Source of the DNA: JACVRX01 sp963819885
GTDB lineage: Bacteria > Actinomycetota > Actinomycetes > Jiangellales > Jiangellaceae
Direction of reading: 5' to 3'
Assembly: GCA_963819885.1 (NCBI GenBank)
Contig: CAWFXV010000031.1
Location: 1-64,000, forward strand
DNA length: 64,000 nucleotides
The translations under genes and the position numbers were made by a program. The notes beneath the pieces were generated by a model, which had not been told where the DNA came from, ran no database searches, and was given only the letters and a program-made list of their open reading frames with translations. Numbering within the stretch: position 1 is the stretch's first letter; every line of letters begins with the position of its first letter. Shown here piece after piece: positions 50,670 to 58,759 of the stretch.

Positions 50670-50921
50670 GTGACCTGCGAGGCGCTGGCCCACTTCGACC
50701 TCCGCGCCCGGCTGAGCGAGGTCAAGGTGCCGATGCTGATAGCCGCCGGCGCGGCGGACGAGGTCGTTCCACCGGCTGTCGCCAACGAAGCGGCCGACGC
50801 GATCCCGCGATCAGTCTTCCGGGTGCTGGCCGGCTGCGGCCATCTCCCGCCGGCCGAGGACGCTGCCACCGTCGCTGCCGTTCTCTCCGACTTCATCGCA
50901 GCGCAGGAGCTGACGACATGA
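50670..50921 (+). pseudogene. 3' fragment of a 3-oxoadipate enol-lactonase (pcaD) gene
   Basis: The last 80 or so codons of a PcaD-type alpha/beta hydrolase: CEALAHFDLRARLSEVKVPM, IAAGAADEVVPP (acid loop) and GCGHLPPAEDAATVAAVLSD (catalytic His). The nucleophile half is absent; the DNA upstream is the GH3 fragment. The stop overlaps the pcaC start (ATGA), as in intact pcaDC operons, so the original order is preserved. Confidence 0.75.
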
Positions 50922-51307
50922 GCACGCAGCACGACGAGATTTTCGCGGCGGGTATGACCGTGCGCCGGCAGGTGCTCGGCGACGCGCACGTCGACCGTGC
51001 CGAGGCCGCCACCAACGACCTCACCCGTGATTTCCAGGCGTTCATCACCCGCTACGCCTGGGGTGAGGTCTGGACGAGGCCGGGGCTCGATCGCCGGCTG
51101 CGCAGCGCCGTCACGTTGACAGCGCTGATCGCCAACGGGCATTGGGGAGAGCTCGCGCTGCACGTCGCCGCGGCCAGGCGTAACGGCCTCACCGTCGAGG
51201 AGGTCGGCGAAGTGATCCTGCAGAGCGCGGTCTACTGCGGGGTGCCCGCTGCGAACCATGCCTTCGCCGTGGCGTCGTCGGTGCTCGAGAAAGAGGTCGA
51301 CCAGTGA
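50918..51307 (+). CDS. pcaC: 4-carboxymuconolactone decarboxylase
   Basis: A 129-residue CMD-family protein: RRQVLGDAHVDRAEAATNDLTRDF, ITRYAWGEVWTRPGLDRRLRS, IANGHWGELALHVAAARRNG and ILQSAVYCGVPAANHAF. This is the PcaC branch (beta-ketoadipate pathway), not AhpD, since the CxxC pair is absent. ATG 50918 overlaps the pcaD fragment's stop. It is intact although its upstream partner is destroyed, and it may now depend on a chance promoter. About 40 bp later the CoA-transferase genes start. Confidence 0.88.
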   Translation: MSTQHDEIFAAGMTVRRQVLGDAHVDRAEAATNDLTRDFQAFITRYAWGEVWTRPGLDRRLRSAVTLTALIANGHWGELALHVAAARRNGLTVEEVGEVILQSAVYCGVPAANHAFAVASSVLEKEVDQ

Positions 51308-51350
51308 CCGCCGCCGAGATCGTCGTCGACAACGCGACGGGCTGATCGGC

Positions 51351-52049
51351 ATGGCGCAGGTGTTCCCGACCCCGGAAGAGGCCGTCGCTGGCGTCCCGGA
51401 CGGCTCGACCGTGATGATCGGCGGCTTCGGTGCGGCCGGTCAGCCGGTCGAGCTGATCGAGGCCCTGCTCGCCGGCGGCGCTACCAACCTGACGGTGGTG
51501 AACAACAACGCCGGGAACGGCGACCGTGGCCTGGCCGCACTCATCCGCGAAGGGAGAGTTCGAAAGATCATCTGTTCGTTTCCGAGACAGTCCGACTCGT
51601 GGTGCTTCGACAAGCGGTACCGCGCCGGACAGATCGAGCTCGAGCTGGTAGCCCAAGGCAATCTGGCCGAGCGGATCCGCGCGGCCGGAGCAGGTATCGG
51701 CGCGTTCTTCACCCCCACCGGTTTCGGCACTCAACTGGCCGTGGGGAAGGAGGTCCGCGAGATCGACGGAAAGCACTATGTTCTCGAGTACCCGCTCCAC
51801 GCCGACGTCGCGCTGGTTTCCGCGCACATCGCCGACGAGCTCGGCAACCTGGTCTACCGCAAGACCGCGCGCAACTTCGGGCCGATCATGGCTGCCGCGG
51901 CAACGACCACAGTCGTCCAGGTACACGAGGTCGTGCCGGCTGGAGGTCTTGATCCAGAGGCCGTCGTCACGCCCTGCCTGTATGTCGACCGCATCGTCTG
52001 CGTCCCGGCTGCCGGGCAGCCAGTCGAAACCGTTGGGCCAGGACAATGA
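51351..52049 (+). CDS. pcaI: 3-oxoadipate (3-oxoacid) CoA-transferase subunit A
   Basis: A 232-residue CoA-transferase alpha subunit: VMIGGFGAAGQPVELIEALL, NNNAGNGDRGLAALI and GAFFTPTGFGTQLAVGKEV. It pairs with the next gene to activate 3-oxoadipate with succinyl-CoA. ATG 51351. Context with pcaC supports the PcaI name over the SCOT alpha name, but the families overlap. Overlaps pcaJ by 4 bp (ATGA). Confidence 0.88.
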   Translation: MAQVFPTPEEAVAGVPDGSTVMIGGFGAAGQPVELIEALLAGGATNLTVVNNNAGNGDRGLAALIREGRVRKIICSFPRQSDSWCFDKRYRAGQIELELVAQGNLAERIRAAGAGIGAFFTPTGFGTQLAVGKEVREIDGKHYVLEYPLHADVALVSAHIADELGNLVYRKTARNFGPIMAAAATTTVVQVHEVVPAGGLDPEAVVTPCLYVDRIVCVPAAGQPVETVGPGQ

Positions 52050-52702
52050 CCACGACTCCCGTCGGGATCGACCGCACCACCATGGCGCAGGTAGTGGCAG
52101 CCGACATTCCAGCCGGATCGTTCGTCAACCTCGGCATCGGCCTGCCCACGACGGTGTCCAACTACCTCGCCCCCGACGCCGGGGTGATTCTGCACACCGA
52201 GAACGGCATGCTCGGCATGGGGCCGGAGGCTCGCGGGGACCAGGTCGATCCCGACCTGATCAACGCAGGCAAGATCCCGGTCACGGAGCTCCCCGGCGCG
52301 TCGTTCTTCCACCACGCCGACTCCTTCGCGATGATGCGCGGCGGCCACCTCGACATCTGCGTCCTCGGCGCCTACCAGGTGTCGGCCGGTGGGGATCTCG
52401 CCAACTGGCACACCGGCCAGCCCGACGACATCCCCGCCGTCGGCGGCGCAATGGACCTCGCCCTCGGGGCGAAAGAGACGTTCGTGATGATGACCCTGTT
52501 CGCGCGCGATGGCAGCTCGAAAATCGTGCGTGAATGCACGTACCCACTCACCGGGGTCGCCTGCGTCAACCGGGTCTACACCGATGTCGCGGTTTTCCTC
52601 ATCACCGATGCCGGGTTGGTGGTGCGCGATCTCTTCAACGTCACCTTCGAGCGTCTCGACGAGCTCATCGGTGTCCCCCTGCTCGACGGCACCGGCCGCT
52701 GA
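52046..52702 (+). CDS. pcaJ: 3-oxoadipate (3-oxoacid) CoA-transferase subunit B
   Basis: A 218-residue beta subunit. The catalytic Glu lies in LHTENGMLGMGP; others are VNLGIGLPTTVSNYL and GGHLDICVLGAYQVSAGGDLANW. ATG 52046 overlaps the pcaI stop. With PcaI it forms the succinyl-CoA:3-oxoadipate transferase. Directly after its stop the DNA turns into a pobA fragment, so the operon is interrupted here. Confidence 0.9.
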   Translation: MTTTPVGIDRTTMAQVVAADIPAGSFVNLGIGLPTTVSNYLAPDAGVILHTENGMLGMGPEARGDQVDPDLINAGKIPVTELPGASFFHHADSFAMMRGGHLDICVLGAYQVSAGGDLANWHTGQPDDIPAVGGAMDLALGAKETFVMMTLFARDGSSKIVRECTYPLTGVACVNRVYTDVAVFLITDAGLVVRDLFNVTFERLDELIGVPLLDGTGR

Positions 52703-52716
52703 CCCGGGAAGGACAA

Positions 52717-53148
52717 CCGCACCCGCCGCGAGATCGAACAGACCGTGCGCGCAGGAATTCTCGAAGCCGACAGCGTCCGCCTCTTGGTCGAATCCGGAGT
52801 CTCCGATCGCGTGCACCGCGACGGCCACCCACACCACGGGATCGACCTGCGCTTCGGCGGCGTCAGCCACCGCGTCGACTCGGCGCCCTGGTCGGAGCAT
52901 CTGTATGGCTGTACCCGCAGACCGACGTCTTCATCGACCTAGCCGCGGCTCGAGATCGGGACGGGGGCGACGTCCGGTTCGGGATCCGTGATACGAGAGT
53001 CGTCGACGTGACCAGCGAGCGGCCGGGCATCCTCTTCACCGATGCCGACGGGATCGAGCAGGAAGTGCGATGCGAAATCGTCGTCGGAGCCGACGGATCG
53101 CGCAGTATCTGCCGGTTCGAGATCCCGGAGGTCGAGCGCCGGCACTAT
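52717..53148 (+). pseudogene. Internal fragment of a 4-hydroxybenzoate 3-monooxygenase (pobA) gene
   Basis: REIEQTVRAGILEADSVRLL and GIDLRFGGVSHRVD, then in another frame VGASVWLYPQTDVFIDLAAA, RDTRVVDV and VVGADGSRSICRF, follow PobA from about residue 25 to 180. The FAD loop before it and the whole C-terminal half are missing, and there is a frameshift near 52890. The fragment stops at the 3' end of a cupin fragment on the other strand. Confidence 0.75.
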
Positions 53149-53369
53149 ACTTTGCCGCGCGGCGGCGGAGGTACGGCGAGGGTCCGCTCCGTCGTCGGTC
53201 TCCTCCACCACCGTGATCCGCGCCGGCGCACCTTCGGTGTTCCACATCTCGTGGAACGACACCCCGTCCTCGGAATCTCGCGGCTGACCGGGACCGGGCC
53301 GTCGCTGACCACGACCGAGACGCCCTCGGGTGTACGGCCGGTGACGACGCGACGGGGAACGGTGCTCAT
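53145..53369 (-). pseudogene. Cupin-domain protein gene fragment, frameshifted
   Basis: From ATG 53369: VPRRVVTGRTPEGVSVVVSD is the start of a small cupin family. The continuation DGVSFHEMWNTEGAPARITV lies in the next frame, and the end (ERTLAVPPPPRG) returns to the first. One G is lost near 53279 and one gained near 53188. The rest of the cupin barrel is missing, replaced by the pobA fragment. The 237 bp between this and the next feature (53370-53606) hold only an unassignable short frame ending LRPGTQE. Confidence 0.6.
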
Positions 53370-53606
53370 CAGACTCGTTGCTCACGCAGTACTGCGCTTC
53401 GGGCCGCCGACGAAGGCGATCATCTCCGGCCAAACGCGGGAACCCTGTTCAGCCAACTGGATGAGATCTGCGTGGCGCTGTCCAATGACGACCTGCGGCC
53501 TGGTACGCAGGAATGATCTTTCGCACGTCACCCTCTGTCCCGTGGTGCCCAAGCCCAGTTTTGACTGGCTCGGAAACGTCGCCTGCCGGAAGGGAGTCGA
53601 CTGACC

Positions 53607-53740
53607 ATGCCTAGCCACCCGGCATTCGCCGCCCACCTGCACCTGCTCGACGGCGTGCCGTCCTTCGCCGACCGCGGCGGCGACCCTGCCGCCATGCAGC
53701 TGTTCGGCGAGTACTACCGAGCTACCACCTTCGGGCGGCC
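53607..53740 (+). pseudogene. 5' fragment of an alpha/beta hydrolase gene
   Basis: From ATG 53607, with GGAAGGGA upstream: MPSHPAFAAHLHLLDGVPSF and AMQLFGEYYRATTFGRP, the leading segment of an esterase/lipase of the HSL type. Homology stops at about 53740. A second, homologous 5' fragment lies at 54957 (PIHPDVAARFHYLDGLTS), so the ArsR/SRPBCC pair between them is bracketed by two related gene starts. Confidence 0.5.
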
Positions 53741-53803
53741 CCCCCACTGTCCTGATCCACACCTCGGATGTCGTGCCGTGGAGCGACGCCGGTCGGTTAT
53801 AGG

Positions 53804-53833
53804 CATTGACTTATATAAGTCGATGGCGATACT
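53804..53833 (+). promoter_or_regulatory. ArsR promoter with perfect 14-bp palindrome
   Basis: A -35-like TTGACT (53806-53811) and -10-like GATACT (53828-53833) are 16 bp apart. GACTTATATAAGTC (53808-53821) is a perfect palindrome overlapping the -35 and spacer, as in ArsR/SdpR-type operators. The start codon follows 10 bp after the -10, so the leader is very short. Confidence 0.7.
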
Positions 53834-53842
53834 CTGTGAGTG

Positions 53843-54214
53843 ATGCATGCATTCGACGTGCTCGGCGACCCGGTCCGCCGCCGGATCCTGGAACTGCTGG
53901 CCGACGGCGAGCACACTTCGGGCGCGGTCACCGAGGTGATCCAGCGGGAGTTCGGGATCAGCCAGCCTGCGGTCTCGCAGCACCTCAAGGTGCTGCGAGA
54001 GTCGGGGTTCGCGACCGTTCGGCCGGAAGGCGCACGCCGGCTGTACGCGGTGAGCACCGAGCCGCTGCGCGACGTCGACGCGTGGCTCGGCCGCTTCCGC
54101 GGGTTCTGGACCCCGCCGCTGGAGGCACTGGCCACCGAACTGGCCCGGGGCAAACGCGAACGCCGGCTGCGCGAGCAGGCCGGCCCGGAAGGTGATAAGG
54201 AGAAGAAGTCATGA
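53843..54214 (+). CDS. ArsR family transcriptional repressor
   Basis: A 123-residue winged helix: FDVLGDPVRRRILELLADGEHTSGAV, FGISQPAVSQHLKVLRESGF and VRPEGARRLYAV. No metal-binding Cys are present, so it is of the ligand- or partner-controlled type that accompanies SRPBCC proteins. ATG 53843 (a GTG one codon earlier is possible). Stop overlaps the SRPBCC start (ATGA). Likely autoregulated by the palindrome at 53808. Confidence 0.88.
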   Translation: MHAFDVLGDPVRRRILELLADGEHTSGAVTEVIQREFGISQPAVSQHLKVLRESGFATVRPEGARRLYAVSTEPLRDVDAWLGRFRGFWTPPLEALATELARGKRERRLREQAGPEGDKEKKS

Positions 54215-54849
54215 TCGATGTCGTCCAACAGATCAACGCAATCCGTCGACAGGTGGGAAAGCGGGTCCTGGAAACAGGCGAGGCGCGCACCGTAGTCGTC
54301 AGCCAGAGCTACCCGGCCACGGTTGAGGACGTGTGGGATGCCTGCACCAACCCGGAGCGAATCCCGCGCTGGTTCCTGCCCATCAGCGGCGAGCTGAAGC
54401 TCGGTGGCCACTACCAGTTAGAGGGCAACGCCGGCGGCGTCATCGAGCAGTGCGACCCGCCGAAGGGCTTCGCCGCCACCTGGGAGTACGGCGGCGAGAT
54501 GAGCTGGATCGAGGTCCGGCTCACCGCCGACGGCGGCGAACGCACCCGGTTCGAACTGGAACACATCGCGCTGGTCGATGACGAGCGGTGGGCCGAATTC
54601 GGTCCGGGTGCTGTCGGCGTGGGCTGGGATCTCGGACTCATTGGCCTCACCCTCCACCTCGAAGGCGGTGCCGCCTCCGTCGACCCGAAGCAGGTCGAGG
54701 CCTGGTCCGCCAGCAACGAAGGCAAGCAGTTCATCACTCTGAGCAGCGAACAGTGGGGCGAGGCGAACGTGGCCGCAGGATTCGGCGAAGAGGAGGCCGC
54801 CTTAGCCGCCGGCCGCACCACCGCCTTCTACACCGGGTCTGACGCCTGA
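54211..54849 (+). CDS. SRPBCC/AHSA1 domain protein
   Basis: A 212-residue AHSA1-like protein: VVVSQSYPATVEDVWDACTN, RIPRWFLPISGELKLGGHYQ and TRFELEHIALVDDERWAEFG. ATG 54211 overlaps the ArsR stop. The fold forms a hydrophobic cavity that binds lipids, polyketides or aromatic molecules; in ArsR-coupled genes it may bind the inducer. No enzyme motif is obvious. Confidence 0.87.
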   Translation: MIDVVQQINAIRRQVGKRVLETGEARTVVVSQSYPATVEDVWDACTNPERIPRWFLPISGELKLGGHYQLEGNAGGVIEQCDPPKGFAATWEYGGEMSWIEVRLTADGGERTRFELEHIALVDDERWAEFGPGAVGVGWDLGLIGLTLHLEGGAASVDPKQVEAWSASNEGKQFITLSSEQWGEANVAAGFGEEEAALAAGRTTAFYTGSDA

Positions 54850-54956
54850 CCAGGTGCATCACCTGCGCTGATGAGGGCCATCAGCGGAACGCTCTATGAC
54901 TGGTATGCACCCCGGCGCTTGAATGCCTCAATCCGACCAAGTCCGGAGGCTGACGA

Positions 54957-55375
54957 GTGCCGATTCATCCCGACGTCGCCGCTCGCTTTCACTACCTGGA
55001 CGGACTCACTTCGATGGGCGCTGCATACGGCGACCCTGTATTGATCAAGCAGATCCGGCAGTTCGAGACCCTGGGAGCCGGCGGTGACACCGCCCGGCGT
55101 GGACACGCGCGACGACGCCGCGCCAGGGCCGCACGGCCCCGTCCCGGTTCGGATGTACACGCCGCCCGACGCGCCGTGCCGGGCGACCGTGCCTGGTCTG
55201 GCTACACGGCGGCGGATTCATCGGCGGGGACCTCGACATGAGCGAGGGCCGATTGGACCACGCGCGAGGTCTGCGCGCGGGCCGGCGCGGTCGTCGCGAG
55301 CGTCGACTACCGGCTGGCGGTCGGCGGAGTGCACTACCCGGTGCCGCACGACGACGCCGTTGCGGTGGTCCCATC
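54957..55375 (+). pseudogene. Alpha/beta hydrolase (HSL-type) gene, frameshifted and 3'-truncated
   Basis: From GTG 54957 with GGAGG upstream: PIHPDVAARFHYLDGLTSMG; then VDTRDDAAPGPHGPVPVRMY, the oxyanion motif LVWLHGGGFIGGDLDM and VVASVDYRLAVGG appear in successive frames. At least two single-base indels are needed (near 55085 and 55250). The gene ends at about 55375, before the GDSAGG nucleophile. It then abuts a rhamnosidase fragment on the other strand. Confidence 0.75.
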
Positions 55376-55381
55376 CGGGTG

Positions 55382-55926
55382 ATCGACATGGAGCTGTGCC
55401 AGAAATGCCGTTCGCTCGCCGAACTGATCGTGCGAACGCAGCATGCCGATCTCGCCGCGGTACCAACCGTCGGCCAGCACGGTGCTGAGCGCGTTCACGC
55501 CTCGTACCACTTGGTCGGTTACGTCGTAGGTCTGCACTTGGGTTCGCTCGGCGTACTCGGTGAATCCGGGCGTCAGCTCCAGATCGCCGACGGGTTGGCC
55601 GTTGAGGTGTGCCTTGTAGATACCGTGCGCGGTGGCGTAGAGGCGCGCGGAGGCCACCGGCTTGCCGATCATCGCCTCGCCGCGGAGGAGGTACGCCGGT
55701 CGGAACCCGGGCTCGTGCAGCTCGTGTCGCGAGATGTCAATGGCTCGCCCGGCCAGGCGACGAGCACGTTCTCTGGCCCCGCTATCCGGCCGGTCGACGT
55801 ACCGCCGTCGAGTCGCAGCTCGTAGGCAACCTGCCGGGTCGCGCCCTCGGGCAGCTGCCAGGAGAGTCGGGGACGCCGGTCGCCGACGCCGATGGGCTGC
55901 TCAAGGTGTTCAACGCGGACGCGCAT
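55382..55926 (-). pseudogene. 5' fragment of a GH78 alpha-L-rhamnosidase gene
   Basis: From ATG 55926: MRVRVEHLEQPIGVGDRRPR and SWQLPEGATRQVAYELRLDG. After a frame change near 55733 it reads RHELHEPGFRPAYLLRGEAM, ATAHGIYKAHLNGQPVGD and VLADGWYRGEIGML. These are the N-terminal beta domains of family 78. The catalytic (alpha/alpha)6 barrel is missing; the gene breaks off at the hydrolase fragment. Confidence 0.72.
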
Positions 55927-55935
55927 CAACTCTCG

Positions 55936-56223
55936 ATTCGTCGGCTTCACTCAACGGATGAGGATCCGGACGCGAGCATCGGCGCGGGGAAGATCTGCAC
56001 CAGTGTCCAGCGCCGACGAGGTCCATGCGAAATATTACGAGCGCGGCGCCACGCTGGCCGTAAAAGATCGTCCGGGTTCGTCCCGACGTTGCCCTGGATC
56101 CAGACGACGGTAGAGCGGTGCAGGTTCGACGGACCCCAGGGCGACGCGCTGCGGTCGATGGGCTGCGGCCCACGATCACCGAGCAGCCGCGCACACTTGC
56201 CGGCCGAAGGCGATGATGGCGTC
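55936..56223. other. Unassigned stretch, possibly further gene debris
   Basis: No frame with start, ribosome site and family resemblance is visible. On the minus strand a run such as PSNLHRSTVVWIQGNVGTNP looks protein-like, but I cannot assign it. Probably remnant DNA between the GH78 fragment and pcaF. Confidence 0.3.
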
Positions 56224-57423
56224 ATGACCGTCACTTATCTGGTCTCCGGGGTACGGACACCGATCGGCCGGTACGGCGGAGCGCTGGCGCCGGTGCGGCC
56301 CGACGACCTTGCCGCGAACGTGATCCGGGAGCTGGTGCGGCAGCTGCCATCGGTCGACTGGTCGGCGGTGGACGACGTCATCGTGGGCTGCGCCAACCAG
56401 GCCGGCGAGGACAATCGCAACGTCGCGCGGATGGCGGTGCTGTTGGCGGAGTTACCGACCCACCTACCGGGAAGCACGGTGAACCGGTTGTGCGGCTCCG
56501 GCCTGGACGCAGTCGCCATCGCGGCCCGAGCCATCCGAGCCGGTGAGGCGGATCTGGTGATCGCCGGCGGTGTGGAGAGCATGAGCCGCGCGCCGTTCGC
56601 CATGCCGAAGGCCGAGGCGGCGTGGTCTCGTGCCCCGGAGATCTACGACACGACGATCGGCTGGCGGTTCGTGAACCCGCGGATGCACGAGCTGTACGGG
56701 ACCGATTCGATGCCGGGCACGGCCGAGAACGTCGCCAACGAGTACGGCGTATCTCGCGAGGACCAGGACCGCTTCGCATGGCGATCTCAAGAACGCGCCG
56801 CGGGGGCGGCGTCGAACGGCCGGTTGGCGCGCGAGATCGTGCCGGTGTTCGTTCCCCAGCGCAAGGGTGATCCGATCACGGTGGATCGGGACGAGCACCC
56901 GCGGGCCACGTCGTTGGAAGCGTTGGCCAGGCTGCGGCCGCTCTTTCCCGGCGGCACCGTGACGGCAGGTAATTCCTCCGGGGTCAACGATGGAGCCGCC
57001 GCCGTGCTGCTGGCTTCGGAGCGCGCCCTGGAGGAGTACGGACTCACTCCCCTAGCACGGGTGGCCTCCGCCGCAGCGGCTGGCGTAGCACCCCGGCTGA
57101 TGGGCATCGGCCCAGTGCCCGCCACCCAGCGGCTGCTCGACCGCGTCGGCCTGAAGATCGGCGACATCGACGTGGTCGAGCTGAACGAGGCGTTCGCCGC
57201 GCAGGCGCTCGCCGTCCTGCGTGAGCTGGGCCTGCCGGACGACGCCGAGCACGTCAACCCCAACGGCGGCGCGATCGCGCTGGGTCATCCGTTGGGGATG
57301 AGCGGCGCCCGGCTCGCCTTGACCGCCGCTCTCGAGCTCGCCGACCGCGGTGCCCGTCACGCGGTTGCAACCATGTGCATCGGCGTCGGCCAGGGCATCG
57401 CCGTCCTACTCCAGGCTCCGTGA
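56224..57423 (+). CDS. pcaF: 3-oxoadipyl-CoA / acetyl-CoA thiolase
   Basis: A 399-residue thiolase. The nucleophile Cys is in VNRLCGSGLDAVAIAAR, the His in NPNGGAIALGHPLGMSGARL and the second Cys in ATMCIGVGQGIAVLLQ. In the context of pcaC, pcaI and pcaJ, the role would be cleavage of 3-oxoadipyl-CoA into succinyl-CoA and acetyl-CoA; a general acetyl-CoA acetyltransferase is the alternative. ATG 56224 with a weak GAAGG. Intact between gene fragments, 3.5 kb from pcaJ. Confidence 0.88.
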   Translation: MTVTYLVSGVRTPIGRYGGALAPVRPDDLAANVIRELVRQLPSVDWSAVDDVIVGCANQAGEDNRNVARMAVLLAELPTHLPGSTVNRLCGSGLDAVAIAARAIRAGEADLVIAGGVESMSRAPFAMPKAEAAWSRAPEIYDTTIGWRFVNPRMHELYGTDSMPGTAENVANEYGVSREDQDRFAWRSQERAAGAASNGRLAREIVPVFVPQRKGDPITVDRDEHPRATSLEALARLRPLFPGGTVTAGNSSGVNDGAAAVLLASERALEEYGLTPLARVASAAAAGVAPRLMGIGPVPATQRLLDRVGLKIGDIDVVELNEAFAAQALAVLRELGLPDDAEHVNPNGGAIALGHPLGMSGARLALTAALELADRGARHAVATMCIGVGQGIAVLLQAP

Positions 57424-57450
57424 GGGTCCCACCCCGGCGCGCCCTCACCG

Positions 57451-57521
57451 GTTGTGAAGATCGTCGTGCAGTCTGCGGCACATGTTTCGCGCAGGGTGTT
57501 CATCACAACGATCTTCACGAC
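57451..57521. repeat. 18-bp inverted repeat downstream of the thiolase gene
   Basis: GTTGTGAAGATCGTCGTG (57451-57468) is inverted at 57504-57521 with two mismatches; the 35-nt loop contains a further CTGCG/CGCAG stem. It starts 27 bp after the thiolase stop, the same placement as the other palindromic elements, although the sequence differs from them. Confidence 0.65.
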
Positions 57522-57554
57522 CCGGCCAAGCGGTCCATAGCGCACTGGCTTGGG

Positions 57555-57591
57555 TTGACAGGAAACCATATGGTTTCCTATTCTCGCTGGT
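57555..57591 (+). promoter_or_regulatory. Promoter with perfect 18-bp palindromic operator, leaderless transcript
   Basis: TTGACA (57555-57560) and TATTCT (57579-57584) flank an 18-bp spacer that is itself a perfect palindrome, GGAAACCATATGGTTTCC (57561-57578). Transcription should start at about 57591-57592, which is the ATG of the next gene, so the message is probably leaderless. The spacer location makes repression by the encoded ArsR domain very likely. Confidence 0.75.
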
Positions 57592-58359
57592 ATGGAGTTG
57601 GTGTTTCGGGCGCTCGCTGACCCGACGCGGCGGGCTCTTCTGGACGCTCTCTACGAGCGCGACGGGCAAACCCTGGTGGCCCTGACCGCGCGCCATGACC
57701 TCACCAGGGTCGGTGTGGCCAAGCACCTGCGGCTGCTCGAGGAGGCAGGCCTGGTCATCACCAAGCGCCGGGGCCGGGAGAAGTTGCACTACCTGAACCC
57801 CGTCCCGATCCGGCTGGTCCACGACCGCTGGGTCAGCAAGTACACGGAGTCGTGGGCGGCCGGCCTGACCGGCCTCAAGGAAGAACTGGAGCAAGCAATG
57901 GAGAAGGTCTTCGAGGTCTACATCCGCACCACCCCCGAACGGCTGTGGACGGCGATCACCGACCCGGCGATCCGGGCGAAGTACCACTTCGGCGCCGGTG
58001 TCGAGTCGACGTGGGCGCCCGGCTCGGCGTACACGCTGGTGCACCCGGCTTCGGACCGGCCGCTCGCCGAGGGCGAGAACCTGGTCGTCGAGCGGCCGCA
58101 TCGGCTGGTGCAGACGATGCACACGTTGTGGAGCGAGGACGCCGAAGGAGAAGGCACCACCCGGGTGAGCTGGGAGATCGAACCGGTCGGTGATTCGTGC
58201 CGGCTGACCGTCACCCACGATCAGCTCCGCGACGACGCCCCGCCGGAGCTCTACGGCGGCTGGCCGATGATCCTGTCCGGCCTGAAGACCTGGCTGGAAA
58301 CCGGCCAGACCCTGACCACCCCCGGCTCGCTGATGTACGGCGAGCCCGCCCAACCCTGA
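57592..58359 (+). CDS. ArsR-SRPBCC fusion regulator
   Basis: A 255-residue protein joining an ArsR winged helix (FRALADPTRRALLDALYERD, LTRVGVAKHLRLLEEAGLV) to an AHSA1-type SRPBCC domain (KVFEVYIRTTPERLWTAITD, HRLVQTMHTLWSED) at about residue 100. The same two modules are separate, overlapping genes at 53843-54849, so this is the fused form. The SRPBCC half may bind the inducer. ATG 57592 lies at the predicted transcription start and no ribosome site is present. It heads a small operon with a VOC and a DUF1905 gene. Confidence 0.88.
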   Translation: MELVFRALADPTRRALLDALYERDGQTLVALTARHDLTRVGVAKHLRLLEEAGLVITKRRGREKLHYLNPVPIRLVHDRWVSKYTESWAAGLTGLKEELEQAMEKVFEVYIRTTPERLWTAITDPAIRAKYHFGAGVESTWAPGSAYTLVHPASDRPLAEGENLVVERPHRLVQTMHTLWSEDAEGEGTTRVSWEIEPVGDSCRLTVTHDQLRDDAPPELYGGWPMILSGLKTWLETGQTLTTPGSLMYGEPAQP

Positions 58360-58371
58360 GGAGCAGGAACC

Positions 58372-58759
58372 ATGCCGCAAACCAGCATCACCGACATCCG
58401 CACGATTGGCATCACCGTCATCCGACCAGGACCAAGCCCTCGCGTTCTACGTCGACAGGCTGGGCTTCGAAAAGCGCCTCGACGCCCCGATCAGTCCGAC
58501 TATGCGGTGGATCGAGGTCGCACCTGCGGGTGCCGCCACCTCGATCGCCCTCACCACCGGCGACGAGGGTGCCGGCCAAGCCACCGGAACCGACACCGGG
58601 ATTCGGTTCACGGTCCCCGACGCCGAGGCCGAGCACGCCGCGATGCGTGATCGCGGCGTCACCGTCAGCGAGGTCATCCGCTGGGATGGCGTCCCCCCGA
58701 TGTACACCGTCGACGACCCCGACGGGAACCGGTTCTACGTCGTCGAGGAAACGCAATGA
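58372..58759 (+). pseudogene. VOC family gene with a +1 frameshift near its start
   Basis: From ATG 58372 (GAGGAGCAGG upstream) the frame reads TSITDIRTIGITV and then drifts. One frame over, SDQDQALAFYVDRLGFEKRL, MRWIEVAPAGAATSIALTTG and PMYTVDDPDGNRFYVVEE is a complete VOC body. Deleting one A near 58420 joins the two into a normal 128-residue protein. An internal ATG at 58406 could give an N-truncated product. The stop overlaps the DUF1905 start. Error or recent mutation. Confidence 0.7.

Noticed and set aside
53382..53606. Short protein-like frame ending LRPGTQE between the cupin and hydrolase fragments
   Set aside because: About 40 residues without a recognisable family, start or ribosome site.
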